Below, in pieces: positions 7,484 through 15,086 of a stretch of 24,352 nucleotides of DNA (positions are counted from its first letter, which is position 1; every line of letters begins with the position of its first letter). The DNA lies in contig DCEX01000001.1 in NCBI GenBank assembly GCA_002315015.1, positions 26,468-50,819 of the forward strand. Direction: 5' to 3'. Source of the stretch: Faecalibacterium sp. UBA1819 (GTDB taxonomy: Bacteria; Bacillota; Clostridia; Oscillospirales; Ruminococcaceae). The position numbers were made by a program, and so were the translations under genes. A model generated the notes under the pieces. It did no database searches, was not told where the DNA came from, and worked only from the letters and a program-made list of their open reading frames with translations.

Positions 7484-8023
7484 ATGAAGAAATATGTTGA
7501 AAAAGATGTAACGGAAAACCCGATCTACCACGATACTTGGAAACTGCTGAAAAAATACCGTGATGTTGTGTGGAGTCTGGAGATTTCTGTCCAGCATGTG
7601 CGGTCAAAATTTGAAATTGAGTACGGCACCTCCATTGAGGACTTTTTGGAATCCATCTACTTGGCTGGTGCTGATCTCGCCGGAAGCGACATCGAACATC
7701 ATGCCAAATGCATCGAACGCAGCCATAAAATGCTCAAGCTGCTGGATTCGGCAGTTGAATTGCTCCGCACCAGGCACAAGAACGGAGAAGCCTATTACTG
7801 GCTGCTGTATTACTCTTTCCTTTCGCCGCAGCAGCTGAAGAATACGGAAGAAATCATCGAAAACCTGCGCCCACATATCCGGGACATTTCCTTCCGCACC
7901 TATTACCGTAAACGTCGGGAAGCTATTGACGCCCTCGGTTCTGTGCTATGGGGCTACACCTCTAAAGACAGTTTGGATGTGTTAGAGCAGTTTTTTCCGT
8001 CATCTGAAAAGGATGGCAAGTAA
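7484..8023 (+). CDS. small helical protein, ArpU/sigma-region-4-like
   Basis: The product is 179 residues from ATG 7484, with AAGGAG eight bases upstream. It is predicted almost all-helical, with no membrane segment. The C-terminal third (YYWLLYYSFLSPQQL, then RTYYRKRREAIDALGSVLWGY) resembles the YYRxRxxAI pattern of ArpU-type phage late-transcription regulators, which have a sigma-region-4-like fold. It is in one operon with the double winged-helix gene and directly upstream of the transfer operon, so activation or antitermination of transfer genes is a reasonable inference, not shown. Confidence 0.6.
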   Translation: MKKYVEKDVTENPIYHDTWKLLKKYRDVVWSLEISVQHVRSKFEIEYGTSIEDFLESIYLAGADLAGSDIEHHAKCIERSHKMLKLLDSAVELLRTRHKNGEAYYWLLYYSFLSPQQLKNTEEIIENLRPHIRDISFRTYYRKRREAIDALGSVLWGYTSKDSLDVLEQFFPSSEKDGK

Positions 8024-8025
8024 TT

Positions 8026-8052
8026 GGCACAATTCGGGCTTGAAATTGGCTC
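8026..8052. repeat. phased direct repeats, site B
   Basis: GGCACAATTCG (8026), GGCTTGAAATT (8037) and GGCTCATGTTT (8048) lie at exactly 11-bp intervals, two of them preceded by AATT. The stretch matches site A (ACTTGGAATTGGCACAAT against GCTTGAAATTGGCTCAT). It starts two bases after the ArpU-like stop codon and precedes the tandem terminators. Confidence 0.6.
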
Positions 8053-8136
8053 ATGTTTGCTCTTTCACCGTAAATTTGGATGTGTTAAACTAAATATGCT
8101 CAAACTTACACCCAAAACCGAATCGAGACAGCGAAC

Positions 8137-8161
8137 AGCACCTTTTCCGAGGTGCTTTTTT
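8137..8161 (+). terminator. intrinsic terminator 1 ahead of the transfer operon
   Basis: Stem AGCACCT (8137-8143) with AGGTGCT (8150-8156), 6-base loop, then an uninterrupted T-run to 8161. A classic Rho-independent terminator on the plus strand. Confidence 0.85.
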
Positions 8162-8188
8162 GCTGCCCAACTGGCTGTTTGGTCAGGG

Positions 8189-8227
8189 AAAGCCCACACG
8201 GATTATTCCAGTGTGGGCTTTCTTTTT
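8189..8227 (+). terminator. intrinsic terminator 2 ahead of the transfer operon
   Basis: Perfect 11-bp stem AAAGCCCACAC (8189-8199) with GTGTGGGCTTT (8211-8221), extra GGA/TCC pairing in the loop, then CTTTTT. It ends 45 bases before the first transfer gene. I see no convincing promoter between it and that gene. Confidence 0.85.
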
Positions 8228-8271
8228 CCACTATTGAGCAAAAATTTGATAACGAACTGGAGGTCCGCACA

Positions 8272-8670
8272 TTGAAAAAACTGAACAACGAAAAACTGCA
8301 GCAGCACCAGGACAAAGATCGTTCCCGACATCGGTGTTCGCCCGGGAAGATCGCCTATTGCGCTTTTTTGTGCATCGTCATGTCCATGGCATTCTGCCAG
8401 CCGGCCTTTGCCGCAACAGACGTTTGGACAAAGGCCAAAGAAATCATGCAGGATGTCTACACGCAAATCCTCGCTATTTCCACCATCGCCGCTATCGTAA
8501 CTGCATCGGTGGCGCTGCTGATGATGAACTTTTCCCGTTCCGGTCGGACAGTTGACGAAAGCCGCGCCTGGCTCAAGCGAATTTGCATCACATGGGCAAT
8601 CCTCAACGGCCTGGGCTTTATCATGGCTTATGTTACTCCCCTCTTCAGCGGCGGTCAGTGGGCCGGTTGA
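8272..8670 (+). CDS. VirB2/TrbC-like exported membrane protein of the T4SS
   Basis: The product is 132 residues. The start is TTG 8272, with GGAGGT eight bases upstream. It has a long basic N-region, a hydrophobic core and an AFA/AT cleavage site at about residue 47, then two membrane segments at about 66-86 and 103-123. Size and topology match VirB2/TrbC pilin-like subunits, and its position as the first gene of the transfer operon fits. Sequence identity to a named family is not certain. Confidence 0.65.
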   Translation: MKKLNNEKLQQHQDKDRSRHRCSPGKIAYCAFLCIVMSMAFCQPAFAATDVWTKAKEIMQDVYTQILAISTIAAIVTASVALLMMNFSRSGRTVDESRAWLKRICITWAILNGLGFIMAYVTPLFSGGQWAG

Positions 8671-8709
8671 TGGATTTGAACATTTCCCCGCTGAAAGGAG
8701 GCGCAAAAG

Positions 8710-9420
8710 ATGGGGATTCTTGATGGTATCGTTGAGTGGATAGCAGAACAGATTATGGCCGGACTCGACCTGGTGACAACATCGGTTTTGGGTGCGCTGG
8801 GTTGCGATATGACGGTTTTTCTGCGGTATTTTCCGGCTGCTGAAACGATGTACGGCGTCTTTGTGGCGCTGGCTGTTGGGATTATCCTTCTCAACTGGGT
8901 CTGGCAGCTTTTCAAAAACTTTGGTTTGGGAGCTGGGATTGAAGCAGAAGATCCTGTCAAATTGAGCATTCGGTCGGTCATTTTCATTTTGCTGGCACTC
9001 TTCTCGGATGAAATCATCGACATGATTTTGAAAATTGGTGGCACGCCGTATGGCTGGATCATGGACTCGGAATTGCCGCCGATCAGCTTTGCTGACTTTA
9101 ATTCAGTCATGCTGGTCATTATCGGTGTCTGTGCCAACGGCGCCGTGGCTCTGATTACACTGGTTCTGGTCATTATTCTGGCTTGGAACTACTTGAAGCT
9201 GCTGTTGGAGGCTGCAGAGCGGTATGTTCTGTTGGGAGTTCTGGTCTACACTGCTCCCATAGCATTTTCCATGGGCGCCAGCCAGACAACCTCAAACATC
9301 TGGAAATCATGGTGCCGGATGCTGGGCGGACAGATTTTTCTGTTGATCATGAACGCCTGGTGCCTGCGCTTGTTCACAAGTATGGTTGGATCGTTTATAT
9401 CCAATCCTCTTTCACTTTAA
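8710..9420 (+). CDS. VirB6/TrbL-like polytopic membrane protein of the T4SS
   Basis: The product is 236 residues, ATG 8710 with AAGGAGG nine bases upstream. It has about five hydrophobic segments (VFVALAVGIILLNWVWQLF, SVIFILLALFSDEIIDMIL, VMLVIIGVCANGAVALITL, YVLLGVLVYTAPIAFSMGA, IFLLIMNAWCLRLF). The conserved-looking ERYVLLGVLVYTAPIAFSMG followed by a Trp-rich stretch is typical of VirB6/TrbL-type inner-membrane channel proteins in Firmicutes ICEs. The next gene could supply the glycine-rich extension that usually follows in single-chain homologues. Confidence 0.7.
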   Translation: MGILDGIVEWIAEQIMAGLDLVTTSVLGALGCDMTVFLRYFPAAETMYGVFVALAVGIILLNWVWQLFKNFGLGAGIEAEDPVKLSIRSVIFILLALFSDEIIDMILKIGGTPYGWIMDSELPPISFADFNSVMLVIIGVCANGAVALITLVLVIILAWNYLKLLLEAAERYVLLGVLVYTAPIAFSMGASQTTSNIWKSWCRMLGGQIFLLIMNAWCLRLFTSMVGSFISNPLSL

Positions 9421-9433
9421 GGAGGGACACACA

Positions 9434-10423
9434 ATGCGAAAAATGAAAAAAGTGCTGTTCCTTGTGCTGATGGTCGGTATCCTTACCTGTCTATTCTCTC
9501 AGACGGCCTTTGCGATTTCTGAGGAGGAAGTACAAGCTCAGGTGGATGCTGTGGGCAAAGAAGCAGTATCCGGGAATGTCCTGATTTGGTTCATGTGTGC
9601 CATCGGCTTTCTCAAGGTATCGCAAAAAATCGATTCCTTTATGGCAAGTCTGGGGGTCAATGTAGGTCATACCGGCGGCAGTATGCTGGCTGAGGCTATG
9701 ATTGCGGCCAGAGGGTTCAGTGGATTCAAGAATTTTTCCAGTCATCATTTTGGCGGCAGTCATAGCAGTAATTCTACTCATGTGAATGCCAATGGTGGAG
9801 GAAGAGGCGGCGGCTTTGGCGCTGGATTCGCCAGCGGCGGACTGGCGGGTGTCATCAAACGCAATGTTACAAACAATGCCGTCAAAACAGCCACAACTCC
9901 CTCGGATGCCAAGCCTTCCGGTTTGGGCGGAATCGTAGGCGGTGCGGCAGGCGGCGTGGGCGGCCATATCTACACCTCATCCGTCAACAAGGGCGGTGAT
10001 TTCGCCAACAACGTGATCGGCTCTGTTGCCACCGGGAATATCACTCAAATGGGAACCATCACCGGCGAAAAAGCGGTTGAAGCAATGCACTCCTACATGG
10101 GGCACACCGCATTGGGGCCTGGGGCAGATAATATCCCGCAGTACCAGAATGTTGAGATCGGCGGCGGCCGTATCACTGGCACGGAGATTACCCCAGAGCA
10201 CCCGGAAGGAATCGCTTTTGGAATGTATCATGCAGATCAGTATGTTGCTCCGGAAGGCCAATATACGACCGTACACTCTGCTGATGGAGCTGCATGGTAT
10301 AAACAATACGCGGTGGATAGTGTTGAAAAATCCCCCTATATGGCACCGGACGGGTCGATTGCTTACAACGAGTCCATCGTAAAGAAGCTGCCGCCCACGC
10401 CCCGCAGAAAGGATAAAATCTGA
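9434..10423 (+). CDS. exported glycine-rich T4SS protein (TrbL-tail-like)
   Basis: The product is 329 residues from ATG 9434, with AGGAGGG upstream; the in-frame start at 9386 lies inside the previous gene and is rejected. Signal peptide MRKMKKVLFLVLMVGIL...AFA (about 27 residues), a hydrophobic segment at about 45-62 (NVLIWFMCAIGFLKVSQKI), then Gly/Ser/Asn-rich sequence to about residue 190 and a polar C-terminal region. This resembles the low-complexity C-terminal part of VirB6/TrbL proteins split onto its own gene. The stop shares a base with the next ATG (TGATG), indicating translational coupling. The function is an inference from position. Confidence 0.6.
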   Translation: MRKMKKVLFLVLMVGILTCLFSQTAFAISEEEVQAQVDAVGKEAVSGNVLIWFMCAIGFLKVSQKIDSFMASLGVNVGHTGGSMLAEAMIAARGFSGFKNFSSHHFGGSHSSNSTHVNANGGGRGGGFGAGFASGGLAGVIKRNVTNNAVKTATTPSDAKPSGLGGIVGGAAGGVGGHIYTSSVNKGGDFANNVIGSVATGNITQMGTITGEKAVEAMHSYMGHTALGPGADNIPQYQNVEIGGGRITGTEITPEHPEGIAFGMYHADQYVAPEGQYTTVHSADGAAWYKQYAVDSVEKSPYMAPDGSIAYNESIVKKLPPTPRRKDKI

Positions 10424-11799
10424 TGGCAGAAGAACGAAAAAATAGTGCGGCCGATGTCGTTGAGACTGGCGCATCCGCTGCTCACACCATCAAAGGCGCA
10501 ATCAAAGCTGGCAAGGCCATATCCGGCGCCGCAAAAGGAGCTGCTGCCGGCGGGCCTTATGGTGCTGTGGCTGGGGCTGTATGGGCAGGCCGTAAACATA
10601 TTGGCAAGATAATCGCAGTCATCGTCATTCTGCTCTTGCTGCCGGTACTATTTGTCCTGATGCTTCCGGGATTGATATTCGGCGGTTTGGTTGACGCTTT
10701 TTCCCCAGCTGATTCCGAAGCCCCCATTCTCAACAGTGAAACGGCCATCGTGGAGAACGCCAATGATATCACCTTTGCCATCAATTCCATTTTGGGAGAG
10801 GCATTGGATGATGTAATGTCCCAGATTGAAGATGATTTCGCTTCATCCGGTGCAGACCATATGGAAGTCAAAAACTCATATTCTTCCGGCCCCGTGTTCA
10901 ATGCCAATCTAATTGTTTCGCAGTATTGTGCAGCCCGGGATGAAGATTTTGAAAGTATTTCTCTGGATGACCTATCCGCTGTTTTAAAAGAAAACGCCGA
11001 ACATCTGTACACTTACACCAGCAAGCAGGAAAGCCGTGAAGTAACCACCACAGACCCCAAGACCGGTGCGCAAACCACGAGCACAGAAACCTGGATGGTT
11101 TATACTATCCGCTACAATGGGGAAGCATATCTTGCCGATCATGTGTTCGCATTGACAGACGAACAGAAAAAGCTGGCCTCCGATTATGCTTCCAATCTGA
11201 GCCTGTTTTTGGGCGATGGCCTTCTCCAAAACATGGAGGAATGGACCGGCAACAGCATTCCTTCGCTCGGTGATGTGACTTTTACTGATGGCATCACACC
11301 AGTAGTCTACTACAACCAACTGGATGAACGCTATGCCAGCCAGCCCTATGGCACCGATAATATCGGTGGTTATGGATGTGGCCCCACAGCCATGGCAATC
11401 GTAGTGTCCTCTTTGACAGACGATATGGTTGACCCTGTGGAAATGGGCCAATGGTCTTATGAAAATGGTTACTGGTGCAAGAGCAGCGGTTCCTACCATG
11501 CACTGATTCCAGCTGCCGCGGAAGCCTGGGGCCTTCCAGTTTCAGGGTGTACCACTTCTGAACCCCAACGAATTCTGGATGCGCTGGCTGAAGGGAAGCT
11601 GGTCGTGGCAATCATGTCTGAGGGCCACTTTACAACGTCCGGCCACTTCATCGTCCTTCGAGGAGTACAAGATGGACAAATCATGGTGGCAGATCCGGCC
11701 AGCTACAAGCGGAGCGAACAGCTCTGGGATCTATCCATTATTCTAAATGAGGCCAGCCGAAGGGCAGCAGCGGGTGGACCTTTCTGGATTATCGGCTAA
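10423..11799 (+). CDS. membrane-anchored T4SS protein with C39-like cysteine peptidase domain
   Basis: The product is 458 residues. N-terminal Gly/Ala-rich region (GAAKGAAAGGPYGAVAGAVW), one membrane segment at about 61-88, an extracellular middle region (90-300), and a C-terminal papain-like domain from about 295 on. Catalytic candidates: C319 in GGYGCGPTA, H408 in GHFIVLRG, D424 in VADPAS. This resembles the CD1108-type mobile-element protein, a VirB1-like cell-wall processing component, except that a C39-like peptidase takes the place of the more usual NlpC/P60 or lysozyme domain. It probably opens or remodels the peptidoglycan for the conjugation channel. Overlaps the previous gene by one base. 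Confidence 0.75.
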   Translation: MAEERKNSAADVVETGASAAHTIKGAIKAGKAISGAAKGAAAGGPYGAVAGAVWAGRKHIGKIIAVIVILLLLPVLFVLMLPGLIFGGLVDAFSPADSEAPILNSETAIVENANDITFAINSILGEALDDVMSQIEDDFASSGADHMEVKNSYSSGPVFNANLIVSQYCAARDEDFESISLDDLSAVLKENAEHLYTYTSKQESREVTTTDPKTGAQTTSTETWMVYTIRYNGEAYLADHVFALTDEQKKLASDYASNLSLFLGDGLLQNMEEWTGNSIPSLGDVTFTDGITPVVYYNQLDERYASQPYGTDNIGGYGCGPTAMAIVVSSLTDDMVDPVEMGQWSYENGYWCKSSGSYHALIPAAAEAWGLPVSGCTTSEPQRILDALAEGKLVVAIMSEGHFTTSGHFIVLRGVQDGQIMVADPASYKRSEQLWDLSIILNEASRRAAAGGPFWIIG

Positions 11800-11830
11800 C
11801 GCCGCATTCGGCTGCGGAAATGAGGCTATC

Positions 11831-14800
11831 ATGAACAACAAAAACGACCACGATATTTACATCATACCACCCAATTTCATTGAAACGGGCACAATCCTGG
11901 GTGGCATGTTCAAAATCCGAAATGCGATTGAGGCAGGTATTCTGGCGGTTGCCATTGGGGTACCTGTCTTCCTTTTTGTCCCGATGGGACTGACTGCCCG
12001 TATTATCATCCTTTGTCTGACTGCCCTCCCAGCAGCTTTGGTAGCGTTGATTGGCATTTCGGGAGAAAGTCTTTCCCGATTTCTGATCCTTTTTCTGAAA
12101 TATCTGCGGAATCGTCGTGTTGTGGGGGGCACCGTTGAGCAACAGGATAGCCGCAAATCCTCTCCAAAGGAGGGGAAGCACCACCGCCAGCGGACACCCA
12201 AGGAGAAAAAGGCCAAGCCCCCAAAGCGCCGCCGATCCCGCGATGAGGATTTTCCTGCTGAGTTTGACGAAGTTCGCAGCTATGAGATCCGTGAAAAGCT
12301 GCGTCCTGCCAAAAAAGTAAAGAAAGGGCCCCCACCTGAAAAAGCTGTGAGGAAGAAGGCGAAACAACGTCCCACAAAGGAACGGGTGCCTAAGCGGCCC
12401 GCACACATCAAAGAGCAAAAGCCTACCTGTCTCAACCCTGTGGCGGACTACTTGCCCATTGAGAAGATTGCCAATGGCATCATCTACTCGAAAGATCACC
12501 GCTTTGTGAAGGTGGTAGAAGTAGTTCCCATCAATTTTATGCTGCGTAGTGCTCGGGAGCAGCGTAATATCATTTACTCCTTCGTGTCGTACCTCAAGAT
12601 TTCTCCTATCAAACTACAGATCAAAGTGCTGACCCGCCGTGCAGATATTGAACGGCATTTGGACACTGTGCGCCGGGAAATGGCGCAGGAGGAAAATGAA
12701 CAGTGCCGGCTGATGCAGGAGGATTATCTGAATTTCGTGCAGCAGGTTGGTTCCAGAGAAGCTGTGACACGGCGATTTTTCTTGATTTTTGAATATGAGC
12801 CCTGGAACAATACCCGGCGTTCTGAACAGGAAGAGGAAGCAATTCAATCCTTACAGAGCACCGTCCACACAGCTGCCAATTACCTGCGTCAGTGTGGGAA
12901 TGAGGTCATCATCCCCGAAAATGAGGATGAATTCACAGTTGATGTTCTTTACAATCTGCTGTGCCGGAATGAAAGTGCTGTCAAGCCGCTGGCTGTACGG
13001 GCACAGGAGACTGTGGCGCAGTATATCGCCAATGGTCGTGAAAGCGAGATTGATCATATTCCGGCGACCGAGTTTGCTGCCCCAAGCAGTATTGATTTCA
13101 CAGATGGCTACCACATCTGCATCGATGGTCTGTACTATTCCTATCTGCTGATTCCATCGGACGGTTACAAGACTCAGGTTCCCGCCGGGTGGCTCAGTCT
13201 GATTGTCAATGCCGGGGATGGAATTGACATGGATCTCTTTTTGTCCAGGCAGCCAAAGGAAACCATCATCCAGAAGGTAGGTCAGCAGCTGCGCATCAAC
13301 CGTTCTAAGATCAAGGACGCCAGTGATACCAACACAGACTTTGATGACATCGATGGTGCTATCCGCAGCGGCTATTTCTTGAAGGAGGGTCTGGGCAACA
13401 ACGAAGACTTCTACTACATGAATCTGCTGATTACCATTACCGCATCTACCGTGGAGGATTTGGAATGGAAAGAAGCTGAAATGAAAAAGCTCCTGCTCTC
13501 ACAGGATATGAATGTCTGTACCTGCCACTTCCGGGAGGAACAGGCATTTCTTTCTGCCCTGCCTCTGGTATCAATGGAAAAAGGGCTTTTTGAGCGTGGC
13601 AAGCGCAACCTGCTGACCAGCGGCGCCGCCAGTTGTTATCCCTTTACTTCTTTTGAGATGTGTGACGACAACGGCATTTTGCTGGGAGTCAATAAGTACA
13701 ACAGTTCCCTGATCATCGTTGATATTTTCAACTCTGCGATCTACAAGAACGCCAATATGGCGATTCTCGGCACCAGCGGCGCCGGCAAGACCTTTACCAT
13801 GCAGCTCATGGCGCTGCGGATGCGGCGCAAAAACATCCCTATTTTCATCATTGCCCCCTTGAAGGGGCATGAATTCCATCGGGCCTGTGCCAATGTGGGC
13901 GGCGAGTTTATCCAAATCTCTCCGGCCAGTCCCCACTGTATCAATGTCATGGAAATCCGCAAAGTAGATCGGTCGGTCAGTGAGTTGCTGGACGGCCCCG
14001 GTATCCAACTTTCTGAGCTGGCGGCCAAAATCCAGCAGCTGCATATTTTCTTCAGCCTTCTGATTCCCGATATGTCTCACGAAGAACGCCAACTGTTGGA
14101 TGAAGCTCTGATTCGTACCTACAATGCCAAAGGGATCACCCACGATAACGCTTCTCTGGACGACCCGGCTAATCCGGGACAGTACCGCGAGATGCCGGTG
14201 CTGGGCGATCTTCACGAGATTTTGAAGGCCACCCCGGAAACCACCCGCATGGCCCACATTCTCAACCGCCTGGTGCATGGCTCAGCCAGCACTTTCAACA
14301 AGCAGACCAATGTGCGGCTGGATAACAAATACACCGTACTGGACATTTCCTCCCTGACTGGCGATTTGCTGACAGTGGGAATGTTTGTGGCATTGGATTT
14401 CGTCTGGGACCGCGCCAAGGCTGACCGCACCGAGGAAAAGACCATTTTTATCGACGAGTGTTGGCAGCTCCTGTCCGGTGCCGGAGCCACCGGTACACGA
14501 CTGGCAGGCGACTTCGTGCTGGAGATTTTCAAAACCATCCGTGGTTATGGCGGCTCGGCGGTTTGCGCCAGCCAGGACCTGAACGACTTCTTCAATCTGG
14601 ACGAAGGACGCTTTGGCAAAGGCATCATCAACAACAGCAAGACCAAAATCATTCTCAACCTGGAGGACGATGAAGCAGATCGAGTCCAAGAAACGCTTCA
14701 CCTCTCCGATGCGGAAACCATGGAGATCCTGCATTTTGAACGCGGCAACGGCCTGATTTCCACCAACAGCAACAATATTATGGTGGAATTCAAAGCAAGT

Positions 14801-14887
14801 CCGCTGGAAAAAGAACTGATTACCACTGACCGTCGAGAACTGCGGGAAATTGTGGAACGTAAGCGCCAGGAACAGGAACCCGCATAA
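11831..14887 (+). CDS. virB4: PrgI-VirB4 fusion: T4SS ATPase with N-terminal membrane domain
   Basis: The product is 1018 residues. ATG 11831 is chosen because GAGG lies just upstream and earlier starts lie inside the peptidase gene. Residues 1-98 are a PrgI-like domain with two membrane segments (YIIPPNF...RNAIEAGILAVAIGVPVFLF; ARIIILCLTALPAALVALIG). Residues 99-205 are a strongly basic Lys/Arg/Pro linker. The rest is a VirB4/TraC-type ATPase. Walker A GTSGAGKT is at 647-654, Walker B IFIDE with D875/E876, and the VCASQDLNDFF helix follows. It powers substrate and pilus-subunit transport at the inner membrane. The PrgI part is usually a separate gene in Tn1549-like elements. Confidence 0.9.
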   Translation: MNNKNDHDIYIIPPNFIETGTILGGMFKIRNAIEAGILAVAIGVPVFLFVPMGLTARIIILCLTALPAALVALIGISGESLSRFLILFLKYLRNRRVVGGTVEQQDSRKSSPKEGKHHRQRTPKEKKAKPPKRRRSRDEDFPAEFDEVRSYEIREKLRPAKKVKKGPPPEKAVRKKAKQRPTKERVPKRPAHIKEQKPTCLNPVADYLPIEKIANGIIYSKDHRFVKVVEVVPINFMLRSAREQRNIIYSFVSYLKISPIKLQIKVLTRRADIERHLDTVRREMAQEENEQCRLMQEDYLNFVQQVGSREAVTRRFFLIFEYEPWNNTRRSEQEEEAIQSLQSTVHTAANYLRQCGNEVIIPENEDEFTVDVLYNLLCRNESAVKPLAVRAQETVAQYIANGRESEIDHIPATEFAAPSSIDFTDGYHICIDGLYYSYLLIPSDGYKTQVPAGWLSLIVNAGDGIDMDLFLSRQPKETIIQKVGQQLRINRSKIKDASDTNTDFDDIDGAIRSGYFLKEGLGNNEDFYYMNLLITITASTVEDLEWKEAEMKKLLLSQDMNVCTCHFREEQAFLSALPLVSMEKGLFERGKRNLLTSGAASCYPFTSFEMCDDNGILLGVNKYNSSLIIVDIFNSAIYKNANMAILGTSGAGKTFTMQLMALRMRRKNIPIFIIAPLKGHEFHRACANVGGEFIQISPASPHCINVMEIRKVDRSVSELLDGPGIQLSELAAKIQQLHIFFSLLIPDMSHEERQLLDEALIRTYNAKGITHDNASLDDPANPGQYREMPVLGDLHEILKATPETTRMAHILNRLVHGSASTFNKQTNVRLDNKYTVLDISSLTGDLLTVGMFVALDFVWDRAKADRTEEKTIFIDECWQLLSGAGATGTRLAGDFVLEIFKTIRGYGGSAVCASQDLNDFFNLDEGRFGKGIINNSKTKIILNLEDDEADRVQETLHLSDAETMEILHFERGNGLISTNSNNIMVEFKASPLEKELITTDRRELREIVERKRQEQEPA

Positions 14888-14919
14888 ATCCCCAAATTAC
14901 TACAAGGAGGTAAAATCCC

Positions 14920-14958
14920 ATGTTTTTCTGTAAATGCGTTGAATATGCGTCTGCATGA
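14920..14958 (+). CDS. 12-codon leader ORF (hypothetical)
   Basis: ATG 14920 follows a strong AAGGAGG nine bases upstream; the product is MFFCKCVEYASA. The stop TGA overlaps the start of a second small ORF (ATGA). The 3' end of the ORF lies in the first GCGTC/GACGC hairpin. It could be a regulatory leader peptide or a relic of a lost gene. Confidence 0.4.
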   Translation: MFFCKCVEYASA

Positions 14959-15068
14959 CGCCTTTGGAAGCGAACAACGGTTCAATACATCAGTATGACG
15001 CACAGATGGCGTCTTTTCAAAGCGTTTAAAGCGCATAAGGTATTGCAAAAGCGTCACAAAGACGCCAT
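14947..15068. repeat. cluster of GCGTC/GACGC inverted repeats in the leader of the small conserved gene
   Basis: Three short hairpins: GCGTC-TGCAT-GACGC (14947-14961), GACGC-ACAGATG-GCGTC (14997-15013), GCGTC-ACAAA-GACGC (15051-15065). In addition, ATGGCGTCTTT (15006-15016) is perfectly complementary to AAAGACGCCAT (15058-15068). The hairpins exclude one another, as in attenuators. The region 14888-15086 holds these repeats, the small ORFs above and the ribosome site for the next gene. Confidence 0.6.
14955..15029 (+). CDS. 24-codon ORF overlapping the leader ORF (hypothetical)
   Basis: ATG 14955 shares ATGA with the stop of the 12-codon ORF, so it could be translated by re-initiation. It has no ribosome site of its own beyond the coupling. 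The product (MTPLEANNGSIHQYDAQMAS and a few more) matches nothing I recognise. A third short frame from TTG 15043 (AAGG upstream) runs to 15082. All three end before the next real gene. Confidence 0.3.
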   Translation: MTPLEANNGSIHQYDAQMASFQSV

Positions 15069-15086
15069 TAACAGGAGGTGGTAACC

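Noticed and set aside
13571..14278. Minus-strand frame of 235 codons inside virB4
   Set aside because: Lies fully under the conserved ATPase core on the plus strand; no ribosome site or domain.
14947..15068. CRISPR-like array
   Set aside because: The repeat unit is only 5-6 bases, inverted and irregularly spaced, with no cas genes.
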